Origin: Arbacia lixula
Lineage: Eukaryota > Echinodermata > Echinoidea > Arbacioida > Arbaciidae
Direction of reading: 5' to 3'
Assembly: GCA_963669155.1 (NCBI GenBank)
Contig: OZ022589.1
Location: forward strand, 18,445,432-18,509,431
Length of the DNA: 64,000 bases
The translations under genes and the position numbers were made by a program. The notes under the pieces are model-generated. The model was not told the DNA's origin. It worked only from the letters and a program-made list of their open reading frames with translations, and searched no databases. Positions 12,330-22,722 of this stretch are shown here, piece after piece (position 1 is the first letter of the stretch; each line of letters begins with the position of its first letter).

Positions 12330-15300
12330 CTATTCCTACTTCTTCTTCCTCTTGTATAGCATCTTTAACTTCTTATTATACGACTAATAACTGAAATATA
12401 AAACATGTGGTAGACATTAAAATAGATGTTATACGCACTGAGCGAGACTCGGAACAAGGCAGGTCTCGAAGGATCTCGTAGTCTAGAATGAACAGCCGTT
12501 TCTTCTCGATGGCTTCAGCAATGGTCATGTCTTCCATCAGTGGTTTGAGCATCTCGTCCTTGACAGGAAATCTGGCAAGGAGAATACGTGTAATCGTCCC
12601 TTCAGAACAGTTGACATAAACTTGTACCTGATTATAAACACATCCTTTCTGTTTCCCCTGGGGCAGGCTTTTTATGAACGTTTAACATAATCTGGGTCAT
12701 GTTGCATAAAGGTTTTATTATTTTAACTTACCATCTATGGTAACTACCATGACAACGGCCAATGAGCTCTCATTATTGCTCCTGTTACCACGGTAGTTAT
12801 CATTGATTGTCTGTTAATAGTAACTGAAAAAATCTATCTGCAATATGACCCTGTTCTGTTGAAGTTATGAAGGAAATATAGTATATTTAGTATATATACA
12901 GTATATAGAGTATATATATAGTATGTAGTATATAGAGTATATATATAATATATAGTATACAGTATATAGAGTATATACATAGTATATAGTATAAAGTTTA
13001 TAGTAAAATGAGTATGGCCTGCTATACGGAGTATTGCTGAGAGACGGTCGACTTACTTGGCAGGGATCGCCTTGCACAGTCTGATCTGGGTAGGGTTGCA
13101 TCCAGTCAGACGCTGATAGCCAAATTCTTTGTCCGACCGCCAGTTCTCAATGCCCTAAGAAGACAAACATATCAATCGATTGAGTGAATAATAAACATAC
13201 TGTGAAAACCTACAAACAATTCATTATTAATGCACAATGAATTGGAATGGTAAGTGGACACATTTAGAATTTTGAACAAACATGATACATGCAGTTTGAA
13301 ACTACCGATCTATCAAAATAACATTTTGATTGAGCATCATCTACAAATAACTTACTAGTCAACTTAACGACCAACCAGATAATCAATTGTGTAGCCAGAT
13401 GACAAATTACAATTTGGAATATTCATTTTAACCTAACATATCCCGAGTGTGGAATTAGGACATGGATTTGGAGGATTGCCATTTTTTATTATTAGCAATC
13501 TGCATGTTGATAGCAAACTAACTTTATCAACAGCAACGAATGTTTTAAAACATTGACCAACAAATTAGGTACCAAACCAGCAACAACGAGCGAACGAAAT
13601 AACTACCTGGCAAACATAACCCAACAATCAAAGATAACCAAGTAAAAAGTAGATACCAGTTAACTATGCAACCATCGAAAATAAGAAGCTTGCTATACAA
13701 CAACGTACTGAAGTAACTTACGTATGGTTTGGGCATGTTTCCCTGGTAGAGTTCCCCGATGTCGTCGAGCTTCGTCCAGGCACCGGTGGACAACTTGATG
13801 AGTCCCGCTTGGAGCATGAGACTCGCTTTCATCTTCACAATGTCCCACTGCAGAGGAAGAACAGAGACTGAATCAACGGGCATTCATACATAAGAAGGGT
13901 CATATTTCACCAAGATGTGCGCAAGTTACATACGACTTTTACGCACGACGCACGACATGATTCTTGTGCTAAATGAGATGAGTTCCTGTTTTAGTGGGAG
14001 TGAATTTCCTGATATCCTAATCAAATTTGACAAATTGTAATCTTCGTATTCAGAACATTATTAACAACAAGAATTTAAACGTGTAAAGATCAGAATTCAA
14101 TTTAAGCTCATGGGAATCAAAATTATTGAGAATCTGAATTGGTATCCAAGAATAGGTACTTGCGTACAGTCCTGATCAACTGATGCACATCTTGAAGAAA
14201 TACTCCCCAGAAACATTAACGCTTCAGTATGGTACGCAAATAGGGTAACCATTTATGCGCCATTGAGGCATTTTTACACTGGTAATTAAGACGATTCCAA
14301 CAGGGAATTACTGAGTCTGGCAGTGAAGGAGTTAAAGTAGGTTTCCAGTTGTATTATTGGGAGGGAAGTTCTTATACAGTTTCTTCTTTCATTTCCGTGG
14401 GTTTTAAAAAAATTTTTTTTTTTTTGACCTCCAAAAGGGACATCCTGCCTTTAATTTATTTCCATTAACCAACTTTTCGGCAAGGCGGTAATCATGCATT
14501 TCTGAAATTCTGGTTTGATTTCCTCACCTCGCCCATCCTTAAATCAAGGAGTCAATAGAGTGGCAATTTACAGTACCCCTGTAATATCAATGATAGCCTT
14601 ATCAATGCGTCGAAGAACTCTATACTTACAGAGAAGCGCGATGTGTACCAAATATTTCGTTATATCTTAAAGGAACATTTTAATTGTAGTTCAAGGTAAG
14701 TGCAAAGCTTTAAAATCCCTTAAAAATTTGGGCCTCAGGCCCTATGGTTATCAGTAGAAAAAGGCAGCGATTTGTTTTTACGATTATACAAATTGTAACT
14801 GTACAGATGTCGAGAGGATGTTTTGTTTTCTTTAACAGCGAGGTTTTTAGTTAACTTACCTTGTAGTCATTTGAGAATGATTCATCCATCGGGAAGGTTT
14901 TAATCTGCAAAGAAGGAGGGAAAAATCAAAGAAACATGAACAAATTCATTGCAGACATGTACTTGACGCCAAATATCCCCATTACAACCGGCAATAATGT
15001 GCAATGTTATGCGCGACAACTGACCCCAACTCGATCTACCTCATTTTGTAAAATGAGAAAAAGAGACCGACGAACAAAAAAAATAAATACATGAGCATGT
15101 GACCAGGAGCAAAAGAGAATAGAAGAAGAAGGACTAGACGAAAGCGGAACCAGGAAAGACATGAAGATAAACATGTAAGAACGAGAAGGCAAAACAAAAA
15201 TAGGAGATCAAGAAAGAAGAAGAAGGAAGAGGATGAGCAGGAGGAGGAGGAGAAGAGGAAGAAGAAGAATAAGAAGAAGAAGCAAAGACGAAGGGGGAAA

Positions 15301-16244
15301 CATCGGCTCATACTCCCAGCCTTCACTAATCCGAAACTATAGTATCCGAATTGTCTTTAATGTAATCCAACATAGAGTACCGACATGTGACGTCATAGGG
15401 GCATGTTGTCAAGACAGCTGGTTGTAGTCTATGAGAGTAGAGCGAAACGCAGTGATCATAGCGGTGACTCTTATTGGGAGTGACCAACACTAGCCCTCTA
15501 GACAGTGTCGGACCAGTGAAAGTCTCACTTGAGTGATGTGTTTTAGAACCAGACCGGCGTAACAATGGATATGACGACATAACTTCAGGACCCTCTATGA
15601 GCGTGCGTCTCGGGAGTGCGCGCGTCACAATAGAAGAGGTCATTTGTGGCTTCACTCATGTGGTCCCACGCATAGCTGATTGTTATCGAAACCCCACGAA
15701 GCCTTTTAGTGACAGTTGAAAAGCAGTTGTATGGGACCAGTATAACACAGGATCGTTGATAGAAAAGGTTTTTCCATGCAAGCATTTTGTATGCAACGAG
15801 ACAGGATTTCTGATACTATCTCGATGGTGCTATGTATATTGGCAAAAACCCAATGGGAAAGCGAGACAATTTAAAACACAACATATTAATCCTATTGTAT
15901 GTATATTATTGCATTGTATTGTATTGTATTGTATTGTATTGTATATTTACCATTGCTTGATATGATAACGATGATAACCATCACCACCATATTCAGCATA
16001 ATGACCGTTTAGGAGGTTCTTATGTAGCACATAATTTTTGTGGCCTAGATTGATAATTTTTTACTTCTGCAATTCGCTGAATGAGAATTAAACATAACAT
16101 CTGCTACTGAATTGTTAAGTAGAAGATAACGAAGAGGAGCAGTTTAAATCTCATTAGGGACAGAAAAGGAGAGTTACGGAGGAGAAGCAAAACGAGAACC
16201 CCAGCGAGAGACACAGAGAGAGAGATAGAGAAAGAGAGATACAT

Positions 16245-16275
<31 letters not shown>

Positions 16276-16356
16276 AAGAGAGGTAGAGAAAGAGAGATAC
16301 ATAGAGAGAGAGAGAGAGAGAGATAGAGAGAGAGAGGTAGAGAAAGAGAGATACAT

Positions 16357-16389
<33 letters not shown>

Positions 16390-17594
16390 GAGAGAGAGGT
16401 AGATAGAGAGAGAGATGGAGATAGAGATAGAGATGGAGATAGAGAGAGAATGATAGAGAGACATCCTGGGAGAGATAAGTAAAACGTACGGTCAACGAGG
16501 AGAAATATGGAAGAAGAATCAGAAGAATACCAAAAATTATAAAAGAAAACAACGAAATCAAAAGAAAAGTTAAGCGACGGATCGATCCAAACCTGAAATC
16601 ATGCATACGTTCTATGATATGGTTGTATGCCTCATGATACATACAATATGTATGTTTTCAATCATAGGTGTAAACTTCAATTCATATTATTCCATATAAA
16701 GGCGTTCATAGGACATCAAGTTTTATACCAGTTATATGCCCCCTGACATAAAAATACATGTCGTTGCGGAACACTTGCGGAACACAGCTTTATATCGTAG
16801 TCATATGCCATTTAACATACATACATATTCATATATATATTTTTAAGCCTGATATTTAATGCATATAGTTTACATTGTATATTTTCTTATTCACCTGCAG
16901 GATTATAGTTTCAACCCAGCTTTACGTCTCCTTACATACTGATATATATTTCCGAGCCTAAGAGTTAATGCGTACACTTAACATTATTATACTTAATCTA
17001 AGATTCCCATGCGTTGTGTATAGTTACATCCCAGTCATATGCCACTGATTATCGAGCCTAAATATATAGGTGTTTATTTTCTGTCATGTACTATTCGTTG
17101 TTTACCTGCGGGATAAGTCCTTCCACCTTGCACTCAAACTCATACAGCTGCCTCTTCTTCAGCATCTCGAACTTCCTCTGTTCGATGTGTTCATCGTCCT
17201 GCGGCAAGCACGTATCGAACTCCTTGATGATCACTCTCACCCTTTCCCTGATCCACCGATGGACGGGGAAGACGAACACCTTCTTCAAAGCAACGTGCTT
17301 CACCTCAACTAGGTCCACGTACCAGTCGTCGTTGTGCCCGCTGTCATCCCTCCAGAGCTCGATGCTGTCGATCGCTCCGAAGTTCGGCAGGTTGGTGACG
17401 GGGAAGTGGTCGGCGGATCCCCGCTCGAAGTCGTCCTTGAAGCGGCAGTCGAGCAGCACGTCCCGGGACCGCTCCCCGCGATCGTTGTGCAGCGCTACGT
17501 AGACATTCGCGTCCGTGCCCGCACCTTTGCGATCACCCGTCCATACCGAGACTTGATAGTCCGGCTTCGTTTTGCGAGATGACCCGCTCCCCAT
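7546..17594 (-). CDS. LOX-A: PLAT-domain lipoxygenase, complete 12-exon gene
   Basis: Coding exons in transcript order: 17594-17106, 14904-14860, 13847-13722, 13154-13057, 12571-12439, 11914-11819, 11141-10927, 10540-10281, 9762-9668, 9046-8873, 8355-8192, 7660-7546. All junctions are GT-AG, phases are consistent, and the total is 2010 nt (669 aa). The product is a non-haem iron dioxygenase that inserts O2 into polyunsaturated fatty acids. The PLAT/C2-like domain is at about residues 12-125 and the catalytic domain at about 165-669. Visible iron ligands are His355 and His360 (in FHQSATH), His548 and Asn552 (in GHAASN), and C-terminal Ile669. Ala398 at the Coffa position predicts an S-lipoxygenase (inference). 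The N-terminus MGSGSSRK fits N-myristoylation. It is divergent from LOX-B and has no allene oxide synthase domain. LOX identity is secure; the exact product specificity is not known. Confidence 0.95.
8757..8864. repeat. (CA)n microsatellite in LOX-A intron 10
   Basis: About 108 bp, mostly CA on the plus strand, so (UG)n in the LOX-A transcript, just after the exon 10 donor at 8872. LOX-B and LOX-C carry UG-rich tracts at the same place. Confidence 0.97.
8873..9046 (-). CDS. LOX-A exon 10: third histidine ligand and Asn ligand
   Basis: 174 nt, phase 0 at both ends, encoding 58 residues from GVPNDGCFKT to GQPPTDK with SSVGHAASNF (His548, Asn552) and YGFPPNYPSF. The donor (gtattg) is followed within about 10 nt by a long (TG)n tract on the coding strand. 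Skipping this exon would keep the frame but remove two iron ligands. Confidence 0.95.
10927..11141 (-). CDS. LOX-A exon 7: first two iron-ligand histidines and Coffa residue
   Basis: 215 nt between ttccag and gtgagt. It encodes [20 protein letters not shown] and FHQSATH (His355 and His360), then HPLFRLLAPHFLYLIAINT. The spacing from the first His to the Ala of AINT is 43 residues, exactly as in human 5-LOX (His367 to Ala410), so Ala398 is the Coffa-position residue. Confidence 0.95.
11421..11640. mobile_element. Foldback MITE, family 3 (copy in LOX-A intron 6)
   Basis: The left end 'tcacatgcgaggtgctctcc' mirrors the right end 'gagagcacctcgcacgtga', with inner mirrored 'gttgcgtacaa' and 'ttgtacataac'. 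Similar sequence continues to about 11775 (fall in 'tcgtcaaaccttcactgatatg'). Related segments lie at 20085-20245 and 21340-21640. No coding capacity. Confidence 0.65.
12066..12352. repeat. CTA/CTT trinucleotide repeat in LOX-A intron 5
   Basis: About 285 bp of CTA and CTT triplets with interruptions. It gives spurious Leu- and Tyr/Phe-rich frames. On the LOX-A transcript it reads as TAG/AAG triplets. Confidence 0.95.
12692..12853. mobile_element. Palindromic MITE, family 1 (diverged copy, LOX-A intron 4)
   Basis: Starts ctgggtcatgttgcataaag and ends in a partial inverse (ctgcaatatgaccctg). It has the internal mirrored 'ttaccatctatggtaac' blocks and the 'gccaatgagctctcat' centre that separate this subfamily from copies with the 'ccaatcaaattcaa' centre. 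Confidence 0.65.
12876..12998. repeat. TATAGTATA-type minisatellite in LOX-A intron 4
   Basis: About 120 bp of degenerate 'agtatatag' units next to the exon 4 donor side (exon 4 ends at 13057). Confidence 0.85.
13848..14859. other. LOX-A intron 2, no further gene seen
   Basis: About 1 kb of AT-rich sequence with a poly-T stretch at about 14408-14426. No repeat boundary or exon was recognised. Confidence 0.4.
15207..15290. repeat. GAA/GAG-rich purine tract in LOX-A intron 1
   Basis: Polypurine stretch on the plus strand (polypyrimidine on the transcript strand). It creates Arg-rich and Ser/Phe-rich spurious frames. Confidence 0.9.
15373..15598. mobile_element. Palindromic MITE, family 2 (copy 2, LOX-A intron 1)
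   Basis: Starts tagagtaccgacatgtgacg and ends with a diverged inverse (atgacgacataacttcagga). It shares 'gttgtcaagacagctggtt' and the 'acactagccctctagacagt' core with the copies at 5593 and 51986. Confidence 0.75.
15904..15945. repeat. (GTATT)n microsatellite
   Basis: About eight pentanucleotide units in LOX-A intron 1. Confidence 0.9.
16206..16455. repeat. (GA)n tract with GATACATA interruptions in LOX-A intron 1
   Basis: About 250 bp of GA dinucleotide. A higher-order unit of about 53 bp ('gagatacatagagagag...gagagatagagaaagagag') is iterated two to three times. Gives spurious Ser-Leu frames on the minus strand. Confidence 0.92.
17106..17594 (-). CDS. LOX-A exon 1: myristoylation-type N-terminus, PLAT domain and linker
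   Basis: 163 codons from ATG (context gtcgagATGG) to a CAG/gtaaac donor. Gly2, Ser5, Ser6, Arg7 and Lys8 form a typical N-myristoyltransferase target. The PLAT domain begins at DYQVSVWTGDRKGAGTDANV and includes WRDDSGHNDDWYVDLVEV, the loops that usually coordinate Ca2+. It ends with VFPVHRW, followed by a charged linker (RKFEMLKKRQLYEFE). The whole membrane-docking module is therefore in one exon, separated from the catalytic exons by a 2.2-kb intron. Base composition is GC-richer than the flanks, as for the other LOX exons. Confidence 0.95.
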
Positions 17595-18004
17595 CTCGAC
17601 TAGTACAGTAAAACAAGCTTCCTCTTTATTGCTTTACAAGTTCTTCTTAGTTTCAGGTATCTCGAGGTCTACAATATCAACAAATCATGAAGGAATATCG
17701 GGTGCAGTCGACCTGCGCGCATACTAATAGTATCATTCCAGCGTTCGACGGCGAGGGAACTTGTTTATGCTGGTATCCACGGTCACACACGGGATTGGTG
17801 AACTAGCGCATTATAAGCCTATTCAGGTAAAAATCGATGAAGTAATGAATGGGTCTACGCAACGCCCCGTCCAGCTTCTTTATAGTCGAACAAGTAAATA
17901 AAGAACAAATACTACGAACTATTCAAGCGTATTTACCTTTTTGATGTATCTGTTGTAATCCTGTTCACACTCCGTACTCTATATTGTAGGACAAAGGGAT
18001 CATG

Positions 18005-18130
18005 CTCGCTATTCCGAAGGGTTGTCATTCCTTACTCGAAGGTTTTTTTTTTTTTCCAAAGGTTCGTTATTCCGAAGGCAAGTTATGCCTAAGGTGCGTT
18101 ATACCGAAGGCTTGATGTTCTTACGGTTCG
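18005..18130. repeat. Short degenerate tandem repeat (TTCGTTATTCCGAAGGC units)
   Basis: About five imperfect units of 19-25 bp built on 'tcgttattccgaaggc', interrupted by a poly-T run. Confidence 0.7.
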
Positions 18131-18596
18131 TTATTTCCACTTGCAGTTTGAAAGGTTGCACAAGAACACCAGACAAGAAGGTGACTGCATCACAGTTGTC
18201 GTTTTAACCGTGAAATGTATGTCATTGGAAAGGTCCTTTTTCCCGCAATTCTGGTCAGGTTTTAAACACATAACCCTGCAAGATACAAGACATATTAAGA
18301 GCAGGCTAAAGGTTGACATGACATTAGGGAAAGACATCCACTCTTCAACACAGTGTTGAAGGAAAACCTTCAATATTTTAGTCACATTGCGAGGAGAGAT
18401 GGAGAAAATCTGGAGAAAGAGAAACAGAGGAAGGCAGGGCAGAGACTCAGGTGGACTGATGGCATTGTTTCCACAACTTACATGTCAATATGCCGCTGCT
18501 ACTCAAAATCGCAGTCTCGTCGCGAATAGAGAGCCTTTATCAATGGGGTCACGACGAGAACTCAGCCATGAGTACAACGACGATGACGAAAGTTTG

Positions 18597-18597
<1 letters not shown>

Positions 18598-18646
<49 letters not shown>

Positions 18647-18660
18647 GCGCATACACACAT
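18598..18660. repeat. (CA)n-(CG)n compound microsatellite
   Basis: A CA run passes into a CG run of about 20 bp and then back to CA. Alternating purine-pyrimidine, so potential Z-DNA. Confidence 0.92.
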
Positions 18661-20084
18661 AGACACACAGACAGACAGACACATTTACATACATACGCGC
18701 GTACATAAATGTTGCATACATGTATATCACTCTTTAAATGTTTTAAATCTTCCATTTTCAGGCCTATTTCATTTTGTCATACATTTTTTAAAATGGATAC
18801 ACATTTTATTTTATGTTCTGTTTTGATAATCCATGTGTTAGGATGTGGTTTGTTTATCCTTTGCGGACAAAAGGCATCACATGTATTTTTTTTTCTTTTG
18901 GGATGTATCGTTAAAAAAATTGTGTTTGCCTGTGAATTGACCTAGAATATGACGAATCTTTTATATTTCCATCGGCAGTACATGACCAGACGTCATCTCA
19001 TCGAATGGGTTTATCATATCCCCGCCTGAATAACTAAATAACTTTATACCCAAATACATGCGTGGTTGTTGGACAGGTGTAATTGTTTTATTCTCCCATT
19101 CCCGATTATCCAGGCTTTCGTTTATTAGACAATTACAGGTATTCTCATTGTTTTGTTGTTTGATGCTGTCTTTATGACGGCTTTGTCGGTGTTCTCTTTC
19201 TTGTCCAGGTGCACTTGTGTGCGTGCAGTGTTTTCGTGTGAGTGTGCGTGCGTGTGTGTGAGTATGCTGATTTCTTTTCTGGGGACCTACCCCCACAAGC
19301 TTCTGCTTTTCTGTAGGTTCCCCCACATAACTTATTATATAACTTCAGATAAATTAAATGTACATTCTGTAGATTAATTTATACATGCTGCATGTAAGAT
19401 CGTTATTTTATATCAGCTATATATTTCATTTTATGTATACATGCGGGTATTACTTTTGTTTGTTGTTTGCTTCGATCTCCAGATGTATGTTACAAATATT
19501 ATTTTGTGGAAAACTTGATAAATGAATGAATGAAAAAAAAACCATGATGTTACGACAAAAGAACAATCTCGCCCACATCTAACGTCTGTGAATGGGCCGT
19601 ACTTCGCCTCAGAACTCGCAGGGTGAGCTATTTATACTGTTATGTTCTCTTTCTAGATTGTGAACAATAAACATGTTTAAGCTTCCGTGCCATGGTTTAA
19701 GTTGAAAGAGAAAGTGCAAGCTAAAGTCAAATTTTCTCTGAAAAGTCAAATGTAAAAAGCGCGTGGGCGCGTGCTATGCGAACAATAATGTGCACACAAT
19801 CGCTATGAACACAATAATTACCTCAGTACACACACCCTGTCATGGTTTATTGGGCATCGTGGTTATGTTGATGTTGTCCATCAAACCACATTTGAACAGG
19901 AATTGCATGTTGACATAAAGCATACATTTATTGATATTGTATCAAATGAACAGTTTATCTTACCATGTTTTTCCCTTCAAAATGTTTAAGAGGATTGTTC
20001 AAGGCCAAATATAAATGAGCTATCATACTAAACATGTACATCATTAACGTATGACTTATGTATGACGTCATGTACATGTAATTA

Positions 20085-20245
20085 TTTGGTACACAACATA
20101 TAGGAGAGCATCTCGCACGTGACGTCACAAATGTTATAACTTTATTTTCCTTTGACCGATTTTCATCAAACCTTCACGAATATGTTTCTTTCATGTGTCT
20201 GCTCTTATTGAAACAAACATTTCAGGGTGAACTTTCTCTTGAAGT
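20085..20245. repeat. Family-3 repeat fragment
   Basis: Shares 'gagagca.ctcgcacgtgacgtcac' and 'gattttcatcaaaccttcac.aatatg' with about 11610-11775. Only the right part of the element is present. Confidence 0.6.
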
Positions 20246-20284
20246 GAATCTAAACCAAATCACAAACCGTTCTGTTTGCAGAGC

Positions 20285-20420
20285 ACATCATTCCTGTCAC
20301 TCGGCAAACAGACAATAGCAGACGAGAGTGGGCCAATTGATGACTGGTACGTCGATCGAGTCAAGGTTGATAGTGTTGATTGAATGAAGGAAATCTACCT
20401 ACGCCCTCGCGCTCACTGAC
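20285..20420 (+). pseudogene. Decayed lipoxygenase PLAT-exon fragment
   Basis: Reading from 20321: DESGPIDDWYVDRVKVDSVD, then TGA at 20381-20383, then MKEIYLRPRAH. The intact LOX-B exon has DDSGLNDDWYVDLVKVDSAA followed by LKKVFVFPVH, so the two align without gaps. The upstream part keeps an open frame (SFLSLGKQTIA) but has lost clear PLAT identity. The stop and the absence of the rest of the exon show it is non-functional. Same orientation as LOX-B, 1.8 kb upstream of it. It records a fourth LOX copy or an exon duplication between A and B. Confidence 0.82.
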
Positions 20421-21339
20421 ATCGTAAACCCCATGGTAAACATTTTCCTTTGTTATGCAGACAAAAAGATTGATATTGAATTTTGTCCGCCTAAAAAAAA
20501 ATATGTTCATAATGTGAAGTGCCGCTTTTATCCCTCAAGGATATCTAACTATTCAACGCTTGGGTAAAGACCTATGTAGCTTCAAAACACGATAAAAGTC
20601 ACCATACCTATAGTTAGCCCAAGCACTGTGATCTTCAACATGTTCAAGAGCGTTTTCTCTCAACTTCAAACCATTGTATGTTTGGTAGCTATGGTGAAGC
20701 ATACGATTATGATTTTGCTTGTTTTACAATCACATCGTTACATGAAACATATGTAAACTGTAATTCCACTATAATATGATATTGTTATAGGTTCGTGATA
20801 AACCATTAGTAACATAGATGATCTGTATAGCTATGAGAATTTTTTTTTAGAGAGTGTTACATTCCGTACACTATAGAGTACCGCAGCGGTGCCGTCATAT
20901 CCATTGTTCTGCCGCTTTCTGGGTCCTGTGTCTGCATTTGACATATCAGAATGCCTGTGACATCACACTTAGGACTCCCGCTAGTATTAATGATGCTAAA
21001 CCATTTTTTCGAAGAGAATGCTAAGTCGGATGACCTCTCGTGTATCAATACCGGATCGGAATTTTCAGACAAATTGATAGCCTTTCTCACGAAGCTCAAT
21101 AATTAATACAATATCAGGTTGAAATATTGACAATTGTGTTAAATGTGGGGCGAAATATCGTTTAAATCGTGGATTATTCAATGACTTGATGTGTAACGCA
21201 TCATTTTAATGGAGATTGTTACGCTTTCAATCCGTTATTTTCTTTGGTTAAATCGTGATACCATGTTAATGCTAGTCTAGGCAGACATGTCATTCCTACT
21301 CCCCCTGAAATTAAATTGATATTATGAATAGGAGATGGC

Positions 21340-21640
21340 ATGAAAGAAACACATCAGTGAAGGTTTGATGAAAGCCCGCCACAGGATAAGAACGTTATGA
21401 GTTGCTGTCCCATATGTTGTGTACGATATTTTTTTTTCGAAAATTTGCATTTTCTCAAAAAGATATGCGCCCTTTTACCTGTGCATTTGATACATTATTA
21501 GAAATACATTTTGTACACATGCCGTTCATATATGAAAAAAAATAATTCCGTTGTCAAATACAGAAAAAGGGCAATTTATGGAATCATTCTGTACATACGG
21601 TAGAGCAGCTCGCACGTGACGTTACAAAATTTCCAAACTT
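21340..21640. repeat. Family-3 foldback repeat (second full-length copy)
   Basis: Begins in the reverse sense ('catgaaagaaacacatcagtg', 'ggtttgatgaaa') and ends 'gagcagctcgcacgtgacgt'. The middle ('tgtgtacgatattttttttt', 'cccttttacctgtgcatttgat') matches 11440-11515. Confidence 0.6.
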
Positions 21641-22233
21641 AGCGCTGAAATTAATATTACCATTAAATCATCATGTGCCAAGACCGAATATCGAGACTTT
21701 TTCAATGCAAGTACAGTTCGTAGGTCAGAAGAGATGCTTAAGCATGACGTAGTATCAGATTACGAAGATCTTAACTATAAACTTTACCTGACCCGCCTTC
21801 GTAACTTTAAGCGTGATTTGGGGATATCGTGGAATGTAAGCATTCAAACCTCTTGGTGCAAAACACACCCTAGTGCTCAAATAACAGGTGAGGCGTGTCA
21901 TTCACCATGCGCGTTCAAACGAACTTCAGTTTAGGGAGACATCCTCCATGAATATTACTGTGTGACTAACGACTTGATGCTTGCTACGTATTAGATAGTG
22001 GTGGTTGCTGATTGGTTTATCACTTATCTCACGCAAGAGCAACCCAATCTGCCTCGCCCTTCTTCGACAGCGTATTATTAATCGGGGTAATGCAAGTGTC
22101 CACAGCAGGATATTCCATCCATGGGTTTTGGAATGGAATGACGTGATTTTCTTTTTAGCAGAATTAAGCACAGCATTGTACCTAAATCCAGTAAGGAAAT
22201 TAAAGGTTATTTTGGCACAATTTTGTTTTCAAG

Positions 22234-22722
22234 ATGGGAAACTGTTCATCCCGTAAGTCGACGCCAGACTACCAGGTATTGGTGTGGACAGGGGATCGCA
22301 AAGGTGCAGGAACGGACGCAAATGTCTGTATAGCGCTGTACAACGATCGGGGAGAGCGGTCCCGGTATATTCCGCTCGACTGTCGCTTCAGGAACGACTT
22401 CGAGCGAGGATGCATGGACCGCTTCCCCGTCGAGAACCTGCCCGAGTTTGGTGCGGTCACGTCCATCGAGCTCTTGCGAGACGACAGTGGGCTCAATGAC
22501 GACTGGTACGTCGACCTAGTCAAGGTCGACAGTGCGGCCTTGAAGAAGGTGTTCGTCTTCCCCGTCCATCGGTGGATCAAGGCGAATGTGAGGGTGGTCA
22601 TCAAGGAGTTCGATACGTGCTTGCCGCAGCACGATGACCGTGTCGAACAGAGGAAGGCCGAGCTGCAGGAGAAGCGACAGCTGTACGAGTACGAGCAGAA
22701 GATGGAGGGATTCATGCGACAG
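22234..22722 (+). CDS. LOX-B exon 1: lipidation-type N-terminus, PLAT domain and linker
   Basis: 163 codons, start context caagATGG, donor cag/gtcaac (weaker than consensus; the open frame runs on for 26 codons into the intron). Gly2 and Ser6 followed by Arg7-Lys8 fit N-myristoylation, and Cys4 is next to it. The PLAT domain runs from DYQVLVWTGDRKGAGTDANV through DDSGLNDDWYVDLVKV to VFPVHRW. The linker EQRKAELQEKRQLYEYEQK is probably helical. Confidence 0.94.

Larger units (their letters stand above)
17595..22233. other. Divergent LOX-A / LOX-B intergenic region
   Basis: Separates the two head-to-head start codons and must hold both promoters. No clear TATA box or CpG-rich core was identified by eye. 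It contains tandem 'ttcgttattccgaaggc' units (about 18005-18130), a CA/CG tract (18598-18660), family-3 repeat pieces and a decayed PLAT fragment at about 20285-20420. Confidence 0.5.

Noticed and set aside
11985-12387. Leu-rich and Tyr/Phe-rich frames resembling membrane proteins
   Set aside because: Encoded by the CTA/CTT triplet repeat inside LOX-A intron 5.
16154-16642. Long Ser-Leu frame on the minus strand
   Set aside because: Product of the (GA)n tract in LOX-A intron 1.
7546-17594. Possible allene oxide synthase-lipoxygenase fusion
   Set aside because: No catalase-like haem domain upstream; exon 1 starts at the PLAT domain and the Coffa residue is Ala, not Gly.
20872-21115. Fourth copy of the family-2 MITE starting 'tatagagtaccgc'
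   Set aside because: Only the first 10-20 bp resemble the family end; no inverted right end was found.
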